DNA of 64,000 nt from Lichenicola sp964249735. GTDB lineage: Bacteria; Pseudomonadota; Alphaproteobacteria; Acetobacterales; Acetobacteraceae. The translations under genes and the position numbers were made by a program. The stretch lies in assembly GCA_964249735.1 (NCBI GenBank), contig CAXUDP010000008.1, positions 3,526 to 67,525 on the forward strand, written 5' to 3'. The notes under the pieces are model-generated. The model worked only from the letters and a program-made list of their open reading frames with translations. It had not been told where the DNA came from and made no database searches. Of the stretch, positions 8,301-15,073 are shown piece after piece. The first letter of the stretch is position 1; each line of letters opens with the position of its first letter.

Positions 8301-9157
8301 NNNNNNNNNNNNNNNNNNNNNNNNNNNNNNNNNNNNNNNNNNNNNNNNNNNNNNNNNNNNNNNNNNNNNNNGTCCCGCGCGCCCGAGGCGCGACGGTTGT
8401 GCGCGCCGATCGCGCGGATGGCGCGCTCGTAGCCGGCAAGGTACGCCTGCGCGTCCGCCTCGGTCAGCGCAGCCTCGCCCAGCATGTCGAACGAGTAGCG
8501 GAAGCCGTGCCGCTCGCGCTTCGCGGCGGCGCGCAGCGCGTCCTCGATGGTCTCGCCGACCACGAACTGCTCGCCCAGCACCCGCATCGCGCGGTCCATC
8601 GCGGCACGGATCAGCGGCTCGCCGCCGCGCCGCAGCACGCGCAGCAGCGCGCCGGGCAGCCCGCCCTGTTCGCCGACTCGGCCGCTCCCGTGCAGCCGCC
8701 CGGTGATCAGCAGGCCCCAGGTGGCGGCGTTCACGAACAGCGACGCGCTCTGCCCGAGATGCGCGCCCCAGTCGCCGTTGCCGATCTTGTCGCGGATCAG
8801 CCGGTCGCGTGTGGCGGGATCCGGCACGCGCAGCAGCGCCTCCGCCAGGCACATCAGGGCCACGCCCTCCTGGCTGGACAGGGCGTATTCGCGCATCAGC
8901 CCTTCCACCGGACCGGGGCGGCCACGCGCGCGCAGGGCCTCGACCAGCCGGGTGGCCAGACCGGTGGCCGAATCGGGCGTGACCGGTGCGATCCGCAGCA
9001 GCTCGGCGACGCAGTCAGGCTCGGGCCGCCTCGTGTCGGCGGTGATGCGGCGGCGTGTGTCGGAGCGGGCGCGCCAGGCCGGCGCGAAGCCGCGCACCTC
9101 GGCAGGTGCCACGCCTAGGAGCGTCCGGTCGTCGTGCATCGTGTCCATTCCGTCCAT
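5351..9157 (-). CDS. putA: bifunctional proline dehydrogenase / L-glutamate gamma-semialdehyde dehydrogenase
   Basis: PutA oxidises proline to glutamate in two steps: an FAD proline dehydrogenase barrel, then an NAD aldehyde dehydrogenase. The PRODH half shows SIKLSALHPRYSRAQ, LNIDAEEADRLEISL and RLVKGAYWDSEIKRAQ. The ALDH half shows ISPWNFPLAIF, the glycine motif MFTGSTAVAQ, AETGGQNALVV and the nucleophile region SAGQRCSALRVL. The C-terminal oligomerisation tail is present (YVNRNLIGAVVGSQPFGG and on). No ribbon-helix-helix DNA-binding domain is visible at the N-terminus, so it is probably not a self-repressor. A 100-N gap (8272-8371) falls in the loop before SIKLSALH. Starts at 9157, 9148 and 9139 are all possible. 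Confidence 0.95.
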   Translation of the reverse strand: MDGMDTMHDDRTLLGVAPAEVRGFAPAWRARSDTRRRITADTRRPEPDCVAELLRIAPVTPDSATGLATRLVEALRARGRPGPVEGLMREYALSSQEGVALMCLAEALLRVPDPATRDRLIRDKIGNGDWGAHLGQSASLFVNAATWGLLITGRLHGSGRVGEQGGLPGALLRVLRRGGEPLIRAAMDRAMRVLGEQFVVGETIEDALRAAAKRERHGFRYSFDMLGEAALTEADAQAYLAGYERAIRAIGAHNRRASGARDXXXXXXXXXXXXXXXXXXXXXXXXXXXXXXXXXXPDAQDGVRGLLDGAGISIKLSALHPRYSRAQQDRVHAELLPRLAGLASLARQHDVGLNIDAEEADRLEISLDLLESLCGQPDLVGWNGIGFVIQAYGRRTPAVIAHLVALARATSHRLMVRLVKGAYWDSEIKRAQEGGMSDYPVFTRKLHTDLSYLACARLLLDAPDAVFPQFATHNAQTVAAIMAMTGPEFAPDQYEFQCLHGMGEALYEQVVGPGGLDRPCRIYAPVGTHETLLAYLVRRLLENGANSSFVNRIADPDEPVSDLVADPVRLAAAAVPPGTPHPSIPLPAALFGPARRNAAGLDLASEDVLAALADRIDAPGETLLAEPLLAFPAADGAWRDCANPADRRSLVGRCRDVQPGDVPGAVTAAIDATARWNALPPTDRAACLDAAADRLEAMLPDLLGPIIREAGKSAANAVGEVREAVDFLRYYAAGIREPGFEAGLPLGPVVCISPWNFPLAIFVGQIAAALAAGNAVLAKPAEETPLIAALAVRVLHEAGIPRDALQFLPGDGAVGAALVSDRRIGAVMFTGSTAVAQSIARALAPHADAVRGTIPLIAETGGQNALVVDSAALPEQVVVDALASAFDSAGQRCSALRVLCVQEEAADRTLRMLKGALAELRVGDPGLLRTDVGPVIGDEARTAIEAHVARMAAGGCRVTRATLAPDCDHGCFVAPALIEIGTIAQLGAEVFGPVLHVLRYPEGGMEALIDAINATGYGLTFGVHTRIDETMHRAAGRSNAGNVYVNRNLIGAVVGSQPFGGTGLSGTGPKAGGPLILHRLRRAAADAALLPGGTPDPARRLLALLAGHPAMPACAALAARGPLGEERVLPGPVGERNSYALRPRGLVLCVAGHEDDLLLQLMAALAAGNQALLRRPDADVATLAQVVAAMPELVSWDHASATPAAALASAGCLPALARELAARDGAIVPLHRLDRDDAGLRLEWLTHERSLSVNTTAAGGNASLMALG
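8272..8371. other. assembly gap (100 N) inside putA
   Basis: Exactly 100 unknown bases. Unlike the other two gaps in the window, the flanks are not copies of each other. putA is in the same frame on both sides, so the true missing length should leave remainder 1 when divided by 3. The flanks already contain more residues between the conserved AIRAIG and SIKLSALH blocks than E. coli PutA has, so the missing part is probably a lineage-specific loop. Confidence 0.95.
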
Positions 9158-9269
9158 CCCCGCTGCCCGCGCGTCCCACCATAGCCCGGCGCGTCGGGCC
9201 CGTGTTGATCCGCGTCCCCGGCTCGCCCATCTTCCGGTGCCGGCCCGGCGCACCGATCCGGAGGAGATG

Positions 9270-10181
9270 ATGGCGGACGATCCCTACGAGATTCTTGGGC
9301 TTCCGCGGGACGCCGACAAGGAGGCGATCCGCAAGGCCTACCGGCGGCTGGCGAAGGACAGCCATCCCGACCTCCATCCCGGCGACGCGGCGGCGGAGGA
9401 ACGGTTCAAGCGCCTCGGCCTGGCCAACGCCCTGCTGTCGGACCCGGACCAGCGCGCCCGCTACGACCGCGGCGAGATCGATGGGAGCGGGCAGGAACGG
9501 CCGCCGCCGCGCAGCGCCTATCGGGACTACGCGCAGGGTCCGCAAGGCCAGCGCTACGCCGCCGGGTTCGCCGGCGCCGGACCCGACGGGGAGGATCTGG
9601 GCGACATCTTCGGCGACCTGTTCGGCCGCGGGCGTCGCCCCGAGCCGCGCGGTCCGCGCCGCGGCGAGGACCGCAGCTACGCGCTCGGCATCGGCTTCGT
9701 GGACGCCATCAACGGCGCCACCCGACGCATCACCCTGCCGGGCGGCGCCACGCTGGACGTCAAGGTGCCGGCGGGGATCACCGACGGGCAGGTGCTCCGC
9801 CTGCGCGGCAAGGGCGAGGCCGGCCGCGACGGCGGTGCGGCCGGCGACGCGCTGATCCGGATCGAGGTGGCGCCGGATCCCCGCTTCGTGCGCGACGGCG
9901 ACGACCTGCGCACCGAGCTGGCGGTGACGCTGAAGCAGGCGGTGCTGGGCGCCTCGGTGCAGGTGCCGACCCCGGCCGGGCCGGTGTCGATGACCGTGCC
10001 GCCCGACTCCGACACCGGCCGGGTGCTGCGGCTGCGCGGCCGCGGCGTGCCGGCCCGGGCGGGCGGGGAGGCGGGCAACCTCCTGGTCACGCTGCGCGTC
10101 GGGATCGGCCCGGTGGACGACGCGCTGCGCGACTTCCTGCGCGGCTGGATGCCGCCGCTGACAACGGTTGGTGCCGAATGA
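9270..10181 (+). CDS. cbpA: DnaJ-like curved-DNA-binding co-chaperone
   Basis: A type II J-domain protein of about 303 residues. The J domain occupies residues 1-68, with YEILGLPRDADKEAIRKAYRRLAK and the HPD tripeptide needed to stimulate DnaK. A Gly/Arg/Pro-rich linker follows (DIFGDLFGRGRR). Two beta-rich substrate-binding domains come next (VPAGITDGQVLRLRGKGE; VPPDSDTGRVLRLRGRG). The zinc-finger domain of true DnaJ is absent, as in CbpA. GGAGG precedes the tandem ATG ATG at 9267/9270, and the second has the better spacing. Its stop overlaps the start of the cbpM-like gene. Confidence 0.9.
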   Translation: MADDPYEILGLPRDADKEAIRKAYRRLAKDSHPDLHPGDAAAEERFKRLGLANALLSDPDQRARYDRGEIDGSGQERPPPRSAYRDYAQGPQGQRYAAGFAGAGPDGEDLGDIFGDLFGRGRRPEPRGPRRGEDRSYALGIGFVDAINGATRRITLPGGATLDVKVPAGITDGQVLRLRGKGEAGRDGGAAGDALIRIEVAPDPRFVRDGDDLRTELAVTLKQAVLGASVQVPTPAGPVSMTVPPDSDTGRVLRLRGRGVPARAGGEAGNLLVTLRVGIGPVDDALRDFLRGWMPPLTTVGAE

Positions 10182-10513
10182 TCACCATCGAGACGCTGTG
10201 CATCCGCCTGGGGCGTGCCGATCCGGCCGAGGTTGAGGAATGGGTGGCGCGCGCCTGGGTCAGGCCGGACGGGGCACCCGGACACTACCTGTTCCACCCG
10301 ATCGACGAGGCGCGTGCCCGGCTGATCCTGGAGCTGCGCGACGAGCTGCATGTCGGCGAGGAGATGCTGCCGATGGTGCTGTCGCTGCTGGACCAGCTCT
10401 ACGCCGCGCGCCGCCACATGCGCCGGGTCCACGACGCGATCGCCTCGCGTGCCGATCCGGCGCTGCGCGACGAGCTGGCGCGGCTGCTGCGCGAGCTGCC
10501 GGAGCCGGGATGA
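10178..10513 (+). CDS. cbpM: CbpM-like chaperone modulator
   Basis: A 111-residue helical protein of the CbpM/MerR-like modulator family, which binds the J domain of CbpA and inhibits it. The N-terminal segment (TIETLCIRLGRADPAEVEEWVARAWVRP) resembles the short winged-helix part of CbpM. The rest is a helical C-terminus (HPIDEARARLILELRDELHV, then MVLSLLDQLYAARRHMRRVHDAI). It overlaps cbpA by 4 nt (ATGA) and the following response regulator by 4 nt, so all three are translationally coupled. Confidence 0.85.
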   Translation: MITIETLCIRLGRADPAEVEEWVARAWVRPDGAPGHYLFHPIDEARARLILELRDELHVGEEMLPMVLSLLDQLYAARRHMRRVHDAIASRADPALRDELARLLRELPEPG

Positions 10514-10977
10514 ACGGCCGCAAGGAGCCGACGCCCGGCACCTGCTGCGGGGCGATGGGGAGCGGGGGGAACGCCGCGGTCGCATCGCGGACTCGTGTGC
10601 TCGTCGCCGACGCGGCGGATGTGCGTGCGGTCGTCTCCAGGGCGCTTCGTGCTGCCGGCTACGCGACGGTGGAGGCGTGCGACGGTGCGGAAGCGCTCAG
10701 GCTGATCGAGGGCCCGGCCGGGATCGGGCTGGTGGTGACCGACATCGACATGCCGGGCTTCGGCGGGCTCGACGTGGCGAGTCGCGCACGCGCGCACGAT
10801 CCCGTCGTGCCGATCCTGTTCATCACCGAGCACACCGACGCCGTCACCGACCGCGTCACCCCGCCGCCCTGCTACTGCCTGTCCAAGCCGTTCACCGCGG
10901 CCGTGCTGGTGGAGGTGGCCGATCGCCTGCTGGCGCCGCCACGAACAACGACGTCAGGCCTGGAAATGATTGATTAA
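10510..10977 (+). CDS. stand-alone receiver-domain response regulator
   Basis: A 155-residue single-domain response regulator. After a Gly/Cys-containing N-terminal extension of about 30 residues comes the receiver fold: VLVADAADVRAVVSRAL (one of the usual acidic pair replaced by Ala), the phospho-acceptor Asp in VVTDIDMPG, ILFITEHT with the conserved Thr, and the Lys in CLSKPF. There is no output domain. It overlaps the cbpM-like gene by ATGA and is followed 12 nt later by cheY, bridging chaperone and chemotaxis genes. Its partner kinase is not in the window. Confidence 0.85.
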   Translation: MNGRKEPTPGTCCGAMGSGGNAAVASRTRVLVADAADVRAVVSRALRAAGYATVEACDGAEALRLIEGPAGIGLVVTDIDMPGFGGLDVASRARAHDPVVPILFITEHTDAVTDRVTPPPCYCLSKPFTAAVLVEVADRLLAPPRTTTSGLEMID

Positions 10978-10989
10978 GGTTCTGTCGGC

Positions 10990-11409
10990 ATGATCGCGGT
11001 CCTGACGCCGATGGAGCCGCACGTGACAATCGACACAAGCCTGGATGTCCTTATCGTCGACGACTACAAGACGATGCTTCGAATCATCCGCAACCTGCTC
11101 AAGCAGATCGGCTTCGAGAACGTCGACGAGGCCGCGGACGGCACGGAGGCGCTGAGCAAGCTGCGCGCCAAGCGCTACGGTCTGGTGATCAGCGACTGGA
11201 ACATGTCGCCGATGACCGGCCTGGAGCTGCTGCAGGCGGTCAGGGCCGACGCCAAGCTGGCGACGCTCCCGTTCATCATGATCACCGCGGAAAGCAAGAC
11301 CGAGAACGTCGTCGCGGCGAAGCAGGCCGGCGTGTCCAACTACATCGTCAAGCCGTTCAACGCCGAGACGCTGCAGGGCAAGATCGAGAAGGTGCTCGGC
11401 CATGGTTGA
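10990..11409 (+). CDS. cheY: chemotaxis response regulator CheY
   Basis: A CheY-type receiver protein that, when phosphorylated by CheA, binds the flagellar motor switch. All key residues are present: the acidic pair in VLIVDDYKTMLRI, the phospho-acceptor in LVISDWNMSPMTG, the Thr in FIMITAES and the Lys in YIVKPFN. The downstream gene is cheZ, which supports a chemotaxis role. The start is uncertain: ATG 10990 (AAGG 9 nt upstream), ATG 11011, or GTG 11023 (GGAG 6 nt upstream, giving the most typical CheY length). Confidence 0.92.
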   Translation: MIAVLTPMEPHVTIDTSLDVLIVDDYKTMLRIIRNLLKQIGFENVDEAADGTEALSKLRAKRYGLVISDWNMSPMTGLELLQAVRADAKLATLPFIMITAESKTENVVAAKQAGVSNYIVKPFNAETLQGKIEKVLGHG

Positions 11410-12058
11410 GACAGCCACTGACGCCAAGGTCGACGTCAGGGCGCTGGCCGAGAAGCTGACCGACATCTGCGCGTCCTACCCGTCGGTGCGCCCGCAGATG
11501 GTGGCCGACGTGGTGCGCGCGGTGATCGACACGCTCGGCGGCGAGCTGTCGGCGCACGAGACCGAGCTGCTGGGCGAGATCGAGGATCTCGGCCGCACCA
11601 TCGCGCTGGCCAAGGAGGAGATCGCGGCGCTCCGCACGGAAGCGTCGTCCGGGACCGCAGTGTCGAGTGCCAGCGAGGAGCTCGACGCCGTGGTCTCGCA
11701 CACCGCCGATGCCACCAACGCCATCCTCGAGGCCTGCGAGCGTCTGGACGACGCGTGCGCCTCGGCCGCCGGACCGGACGCCGCCACGGTGCAGGACGCG
11801 ACCATGCGCATCTACGAGGCGTGCAGCTTCCAGGACATCACCGGCCAGCGCATCACCAAGGTGGTCACCACCCTCAAGACCGTCGAGAGCAAGGTGAACC
11901 GCATCATCGAGACCTTCGGACGCAGCCGCTGGGACGACGTCCAGGCCGCCTCGCTCTCGTCGGATGGCCGCCCGGACGCGCACCTGCTGAACGGTCCGCA
12001 GCTTCCGGTTGCCGCGATGGGGCAGGCCGCGATCGACGCGCTGCTCGCCGACTTCTGA
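11402..12058 (+). CDS. cheZ: CheY-P phosphatase CheZ
   Basis: A 218-residue CheZ, which speeds removal of phosphate from CheY-P. It is largely helical, with a long central helical hairpin. The active-site segment EACSFQDITGQRITKV holds the catalytic Gln at about residue 144, matching the FQDLTGQ motif of E. coli CheZ. The C-terminus (AAIDALLADF) resembles the CheY-binding tail. It overlaps cheY by 8 nt, so the response regulator and its phosphatase are coupled. Confidence 0.92.
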   Translation: MVETATDAKVDVRALAEKLTDICASYPSVRPQMVADVVRAVIDTLGGELSAHETELLGEIEDLGRTIALAKEEIAALRTEASSGTAVSSASEELDAVVSHTADATNAILEACERLDDACASAAGPDAATVQDATMRIYEACSFQDITGQRITKVVTTLKTVESKVNRIIETFGRSRWDDVQAASLSSDGRPDAHLLNGPQLPVAAMGQAAIDALLADF

Positions 12059-12101
12059 GACGTCGGCCGGAAGCGGGCTAGTCTGGGCCCGACGCGGGAC
12101 G

Positions 12102-12124
12102 GGCCACTTCGGCGGGAAGTGGTC
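12102..12124. terminator. possible hairpin terminator between cheZ and the DUF1127 gene
   Basis: An inverted repeat with arms GGCCACTTC and GAAGTGGTC and a 5-base loop lies between the convergent ends of cheZ and the DUF1127 gene. The stem is long and G+C-rich and could terminate either transcript, but there is no run of T residues on either side, so it is not a classical intrinsic terminator. Confidence 0.35.
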
Positions 12125-12142
12125 CAGCCCGGCGCCGCTGGA

Positions 12143-12364
12143 TCAGGTCGGCTGCCAGCTGCGGACGACGTGGCCGATGTCTGCGCGGCTGAGGTTCATG
12201 TCGGCCAGTTCGCGATCGCTGCACTGCGACAGCTCGGCGAGCAGACGGGCGCGCTCGCGACGGGCGGCGCGGGCGGTGCCGACCCCGGTCAGGAACGAAC
12301 GGACGATGGCGGGAACGCCGCTCTGGACGCTGGATCGAAGGGTGTCTGCAGTGGTGGTGGTCAT
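12143..12364 (-). CDS. DUF1127 domain-containing protein
   Basis: A 73-residue YjiS/DUF1127-type protein. The family motif is at the C-terminal end: SQCSDRELADMNLSRADIGHVVR, preceded by a basic amphipathic stretch (ARAARRERARLLAEL). Proteins of this family are small, Arg-rich and common in alphaproteobacteria; some have been linked to phosphate or carbon metabolism and RNA turnover, but the role of this one is unknown. GGAGG lies 5 nt before the ATG, and a good sigma-70-type promoter is present upstream. Confidence 0.85.
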   Translation of the reverse strand: MTTTTADTLRSSVQSGVPAIVRSFLTGVGTARAARRERARLLAELSQCSDRELADMNLSRADIGHVVRSWQPT

Positions 12365-12386
12365 GTGAGCCTCCTGGCTTCCTGTT

Positions 12387-12400
12387 TTGCTGCACCGCAA
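12387..12400. repeat. imperfect inverted repeat at the DUF1127 promoter
   Basis: TTGCTGCACCGCAA is an imperfect palindrome that overlaps the -10 region of the DUF1127 promoter. It resembles the longer repeat at 12434-12450 just upstream of the -35. Together they look like paired operator sites for an unknown regulator. Confidence 0.35.
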
Positions 12401-12427
12401 CATAGGGTGGCTGCCACGGGTTGTCGA
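12399..12427 (-). promoter_or_regulatory. sigma-70-type promoter of the DUF1127 gene
   Basis: On the minus strand, TCGACA (12427-12422) and TATGTT (12404-12399) are separated by exactly 17 nt. They would give a 5' leader of about 28 nt before the GGAGG and the ATG at 12364. Confidence 0.5.
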
Positions 12428-12433
12428 GGTTTT

Positions 12434-12450
12434 ATGCTGCGATGCAGCAT
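12434..12450. repeat. inverted repeat upstream of the DUF1127 promoter
   Basis: ATGCTGC-GAT-GCAGCAT has perfect 7-base arms and a 3-base centre. It sits immediately upstream of the -35 hexamer, a typical place for an activator or repressor site. Beyond it, 12451-12690 holds no gene I can support, only a perfect 12-base palindrome TCGGCATGCCGA at 12648-12659, about 30 nt before the next gene. Confidence 0.4.
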
Positions 12451-12690
12451 CCTCGCGTCGACGTGATCCCGGACCCCGATCGAGGCTGCGAGTCGTACCC
12501 AGGAGGAGCGCGGGGCGTGCCCGTGACAGACCGCCTCGGCGACCGCGACCTCCGGCGCCCCCTCCGATGCACCCGCACGGCATGACGGCGCTCAAGGAGC
12601 GGTGGCGGTGGCGGTGTCACCGGTGGCGGGCTTTCGACAAAGCGACGTCGGCATGCCGAGGGACTATCCTGCCTGCAGAAGGATCCTGAC

Positions 12691-13569
12691 ATGGATGGCA
12701 GGTCGGACCATGACCCGCATGGCCCGCGCTGGAGCATTCTTGTCCCCGGCTTCGTCGTCACGATGGTCGCGTCGTTGAGCGTCCATGCAGGGATGATCCA
12801 CTACCTGCACGTGCCATACCCGTACGCGCTGCCGCATACGGGATGGCCCGTCTTCCCCGACTTCGTCGCGATGAGCTGTGCCACCATCGCGATCTGCGCG
12901 CTCGTGCGACCCAAGCTGACGCCGCTGGCGCTTGCGACACGGATCCTCGTCCTGTTCCTTCTCGTCGCCGCCTTGAACGAGGAGCTGTTCAGGGACGTCT
13001 TCATGAACATGATCAACGCCACGCCGGTCACGATCTATCCGGTCGTGCAATGGCTGCCGAAACTGGTTCCGCTCGCTGCGCTGGCTGCGATCGTCGTGTG
13101 GTCTTCCGCGATGATGTCATCGACGTTGCGAAGGGCGTTCGGAGGGATCCTGATCGGCAGCCTGGTCTTCATGATCAAGATCGCGACGGACAGCGTGTTC
13201 GCGTATCTGCTCGCCGCCATCGAGTATCTCGATCCCGCGAACCGCTTCGACCCGCCCTACGACTATCGCATCCTGATCCCCGCCTACCTTTCCTACGCGG
13301 AACCGGTCGCGGCGAGCTTCGCGGTCGGCCTGGTGGCCTGGGACCGATTGTCCCGGCACGCACCGACGCGGATCGTGCAGTTGGCCGCATTGATCCTGCT
13401 GGCCACGGGACCCGTGTTCAAGACGTTCATCAACATCCTTTATGCGCGGACGGATGCCGCGACGGCGATGCTGAGCGTCGGCCAGTTCTCGTTGGAGTCG
13501 ATCGCGCTGGGCCTGTTGACCGGCCTGTCTCTCACCCCGGCGCACGAAAGCCCCGCGTCGGCGGAATGA
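12691..13569 (+). CDS. multi-pass membrane protein, unknown function
   Basis: A 292-residue integral membrane protein with about seven predicted hydrophobic helices, for example LVPGFVVTMVASLSVHAGMI, LATRILVLFLLVAAL, LVPLAALAAIVVWSSAMM and IVQLAALILLATGPV. AAGGA lies 6 nt before the ATG. I see no transporter or enzyme motif. G+C content is visibly lower than in the neighbours, so it may be a later acquisition. It stands alone between the DUF1127 gene and tRNA-Arg. Confidence 0.7.
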   Translation: MDGRSDHDPHGPRWSILVPGFVVTMVASLSVHAGMIHYLHVPYPYALPHTGWPVFPDFVAMSCATIAICALVRPKLTPLALATRILVLFLLVAALNEELFRDVFMNMINATPVTIYPVVQWLPKLVPLAALAAIVVWSSAMMSSTLRRAFGGILIGSLVFMIKIATDSVFAYLLAAIEYLDPANRFDPPYDYRILIPAYLSYAEPVAASFAVGLVAWDRLSRHAPTRIVQLAALILLATGPVFKTFINILYARTDAATAMLSVGQFSLESIALGLLTGLSLTPAHESPASAE

Positions 13570-13627
13570 TCACCGGTGTCCGGCATCTTCTGTTGCCTGT
13601 CGAGGGGATCAGGACGATGAAGCGTTC

Positions 13628-13704
13628 TGGCGCGCCCTGGTGGACTCGAACCACCGACCCACAGCTTAGAAGGCTGTTGCTCTATCCGACTGAGCTAAGG
13701 GCGC
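13628..13704 (-). tRNA. tRNA-Arg (UCU)
   Basis: A full cloverleaf on the minus strand: acceptor GCGCCCT pairs with AGGGCGC; D-arm TAGCTCAGTCGGATAGAGCA; anticodon loop CTTCTAA with anticodon TCT on the stem ACAGC/GCTGT; T-arm GGTTCGAGTCC; discriminator G and an encoded CCA. Confidence 0.97.
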
Positions 13705-13723
13705 GCGGGAACCGGCGAGCGGA

Positions 13724-14032
13724 TCAATGGGTCCAGTTCTGCCGGCGGTCGTAGCGGAAGTTGTCGGCATACGCCTTGGGACGGCGGATGCGCGCCGCCG
13801 GCAGCTCGATGTCGTAGGCGATGCCCTGACGCTCCGCATACGCCACCGCGTCCTCCCGGCTCGGGAAGCGCAGCGCCACCTGGCTCCTGGTGTCGCCGCT
13901 GCCGAACCAGCCCATCAGCGGGTCCTGTTGGCGCTGTTCGGCCTGGCCGTAGTCGAGGATCCAGTCGTGACTATGGGCCTGGCCCGACTGGCTCGAGTCC
14001 TTGGGCTGCTGGAAGATGCGGGCTCGCGTCAC
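13724..14032 (-). CDS. NADH dehydrogenase accessory subunit, ETC complex I (NDUFS4-like)
   Basis: A 102-residue protein of the 'ETC complex I subunit conserved region' family, the bacterial counterpart of mitochondrial NDUFS4 (18 kDa). The family pattern is visible: an N-terminal ARIFQQPKDSSQSGQAHSHDW, then DPLMGWFGSGDTRSQVALRFPSREDAVAYAERQGIAYD, and a C-terminal KAYADNFRYDRRQNWTH. It is expected at the peripheral arm of complex I. GTG 14032 is preceded by AAGGTGG; a longer open frame upstream runs into tRNA-Pro and is not coding. Such genes are often separate from the nuo operon in alphaproteobacteria, as here. Confidence 0.88.
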   Translation of the reverse strand: MTRARIFQQPKDSSQSGQAHSHDWILDYGQAEQRQQDPLMGWFGSGDTRSQVALRFPSREDAVAYAERQGIAYDIELPAARIRRPKAYADNFRYDRRQNWTH

Positions 14033-14069
14033 GTTGCCACCTTTCTGGGTCGCCTCTGCCGGGCCGGCC

Positions 14070-14146
14070 TGGTCGGGGCGCCCGGACTCGAACCGGGGGC
14101 CTCGTGTACCCAAAACACGCGCGCTACCAGGCTGCGCCACGCCCCG
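14070..14146 (-). tRNA. tRNA-Pro (UGG)
   Basis: A minus-strand cloverleaf: acceptor CGGGGCG pairs with CGCCCCG, the D-arm contains GGCGCAGCCTGGTAGCG, the anticodon loop TTTTGGG carries TGG, the T-arm is CCGGTTCGAGTCCGG, and ACCA is encoded at the 3' end. Confidence 0.97.
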
Positions 14147-14158
14147 AACCGCCAGAAC

Positions 14159-15073
14159 CTATGGATCCGGGCTACCCCTGGCAAGGGCGGCAAGCGCCGG
14201 GCGCAGACGGCCGCCACCGGCGCCAAGCGCCGTCACCGCTTCCCGCGCCGACAGCCCGAGCGCCACCAGCACCGCGGGCTTCACCCGCCCGTCGGTCGCG
14301 GCCAGCGCCGCCGCCGCCCCCGCCGCGTCGCATCCCGCCAGCTCCGCCACCATTGCGACCGCGCGCCGGCGCAGCTTGGCGTTGCGCGCCTGCATGTCGA
14401 CCATGCGTCCGGCGTGGACCCGGCCGAGCCCGGTCATCATCGCCGTTGACAGCAGGTTCAGCGCCACCTTCTGTGCCGTGCCTGCCTTCAACCGCGTCGA
14501 TCCGGCGATCGGTTCCGCGCCGGTGGCCAGCAGGATCGGATGCCCGGCCGCCGCCAGCAGCGCGCTGCCGGCACTGTTGGCGAGCCCGACCGTCAGCGCG
14601 CCCTGCTCCCGGGCCGCCGCGACGACGGCCACGGTGAACGGGGTGCCTCCGCTCGCCGCCACCCCGATCACCACGTCGCGTGGCCCGATCCCTGCGGACG
14701 CCACCTGCGCCCGTGCGTCGTCCGAGTCGTCCTCCGCGTTCTCCACCGCCTGCGTCAGCGCCCGGACGCCGCCCGCGATCAGAAGCACCAGCCGGTCGCG
14801 CGGCCAGTCGAAGGTCGGCTCCAGCTCGGCCCCGTCCTGTGCCCCAAGCCGACCAGAGCTGCCCGCGCCAGCATAGGCCAGACGGCCGCCATCGCGCAGG
14901 CGCGGCACCGCCGCTTCCACCGCACCGGTGATGGCGCCGACCGCTGGCCCGATCGCGGCCACCGCGGCGAGCTGGCCCTCCCACAGCCCCTCGACCTGGT
15001 CGCGCACCGACCAGCCGTCCAGGAACAGGTGCCGGGCGCTGACCGCCTCGGTGGCAGCCGGCCGATCAGCCAG
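14159..15073 (-). CDS. murQ: N-acetylmuramic acid 6-phosphate etherase
   Basis: MurQ cleaves the lactyl ether of MurNAc-6-phosphate to GlcNAc-6-phosphate and lactate in peptidoglycan recycling. It is a SIS-domain protein of about 304 residues: AYAGAGSSGRLGAQDGAE, DVVIGVAASGGTPFTVAVV and LKAGTAQKVALNLLSTAMM are all family signatures, and the C-terminus forms the UBA-like helical tail. The conserved N-terminus (PAATEAVSARHLFLDGW) begins just inside the end of gpt, but there is no in-frame ATG, GTG or TTG there. The first usable codon is CTG 15073; GTG 15007 would delete conserved residues. Last gene of a csaA-gpt-murQ operon. Confidence 0.88.
   Translation of the reverse strand: MADRPAATEAVSARHLFLDGWSVRDQVEGLWEGQLAAVAAIGPAVGAITGAVEAAVPRLRDGGRLAYAGAGSSGRLGAQDGAELEPTFDWPRDRLVLLIAGGVRALTQAVENAEDDSDDARAQVASAGIGPRDVVIGVAASGGTPFTVAVVAAAREQGALTVGLANSAGSALLAAAGHPILLATGAEPIAGSTRLKAGTAQKVALNLLSTAMMTGLGRVHAGRMVDMQARNAKLRRRAVAMVAELAGCDAAGAAAALAATDGRVKPAVLVALGLSAREAVTALGAGGGRLRPALAALARGSPDP

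Noticed and set aside
5417..9118. A 1233-codon plus-strand frame opposite putA
   Set aside because: It is the mirror of a high-GC3 gene, with Gly/Arg/Gln/His-rich sequence and no motif. putA on the other strand is unmistakable.
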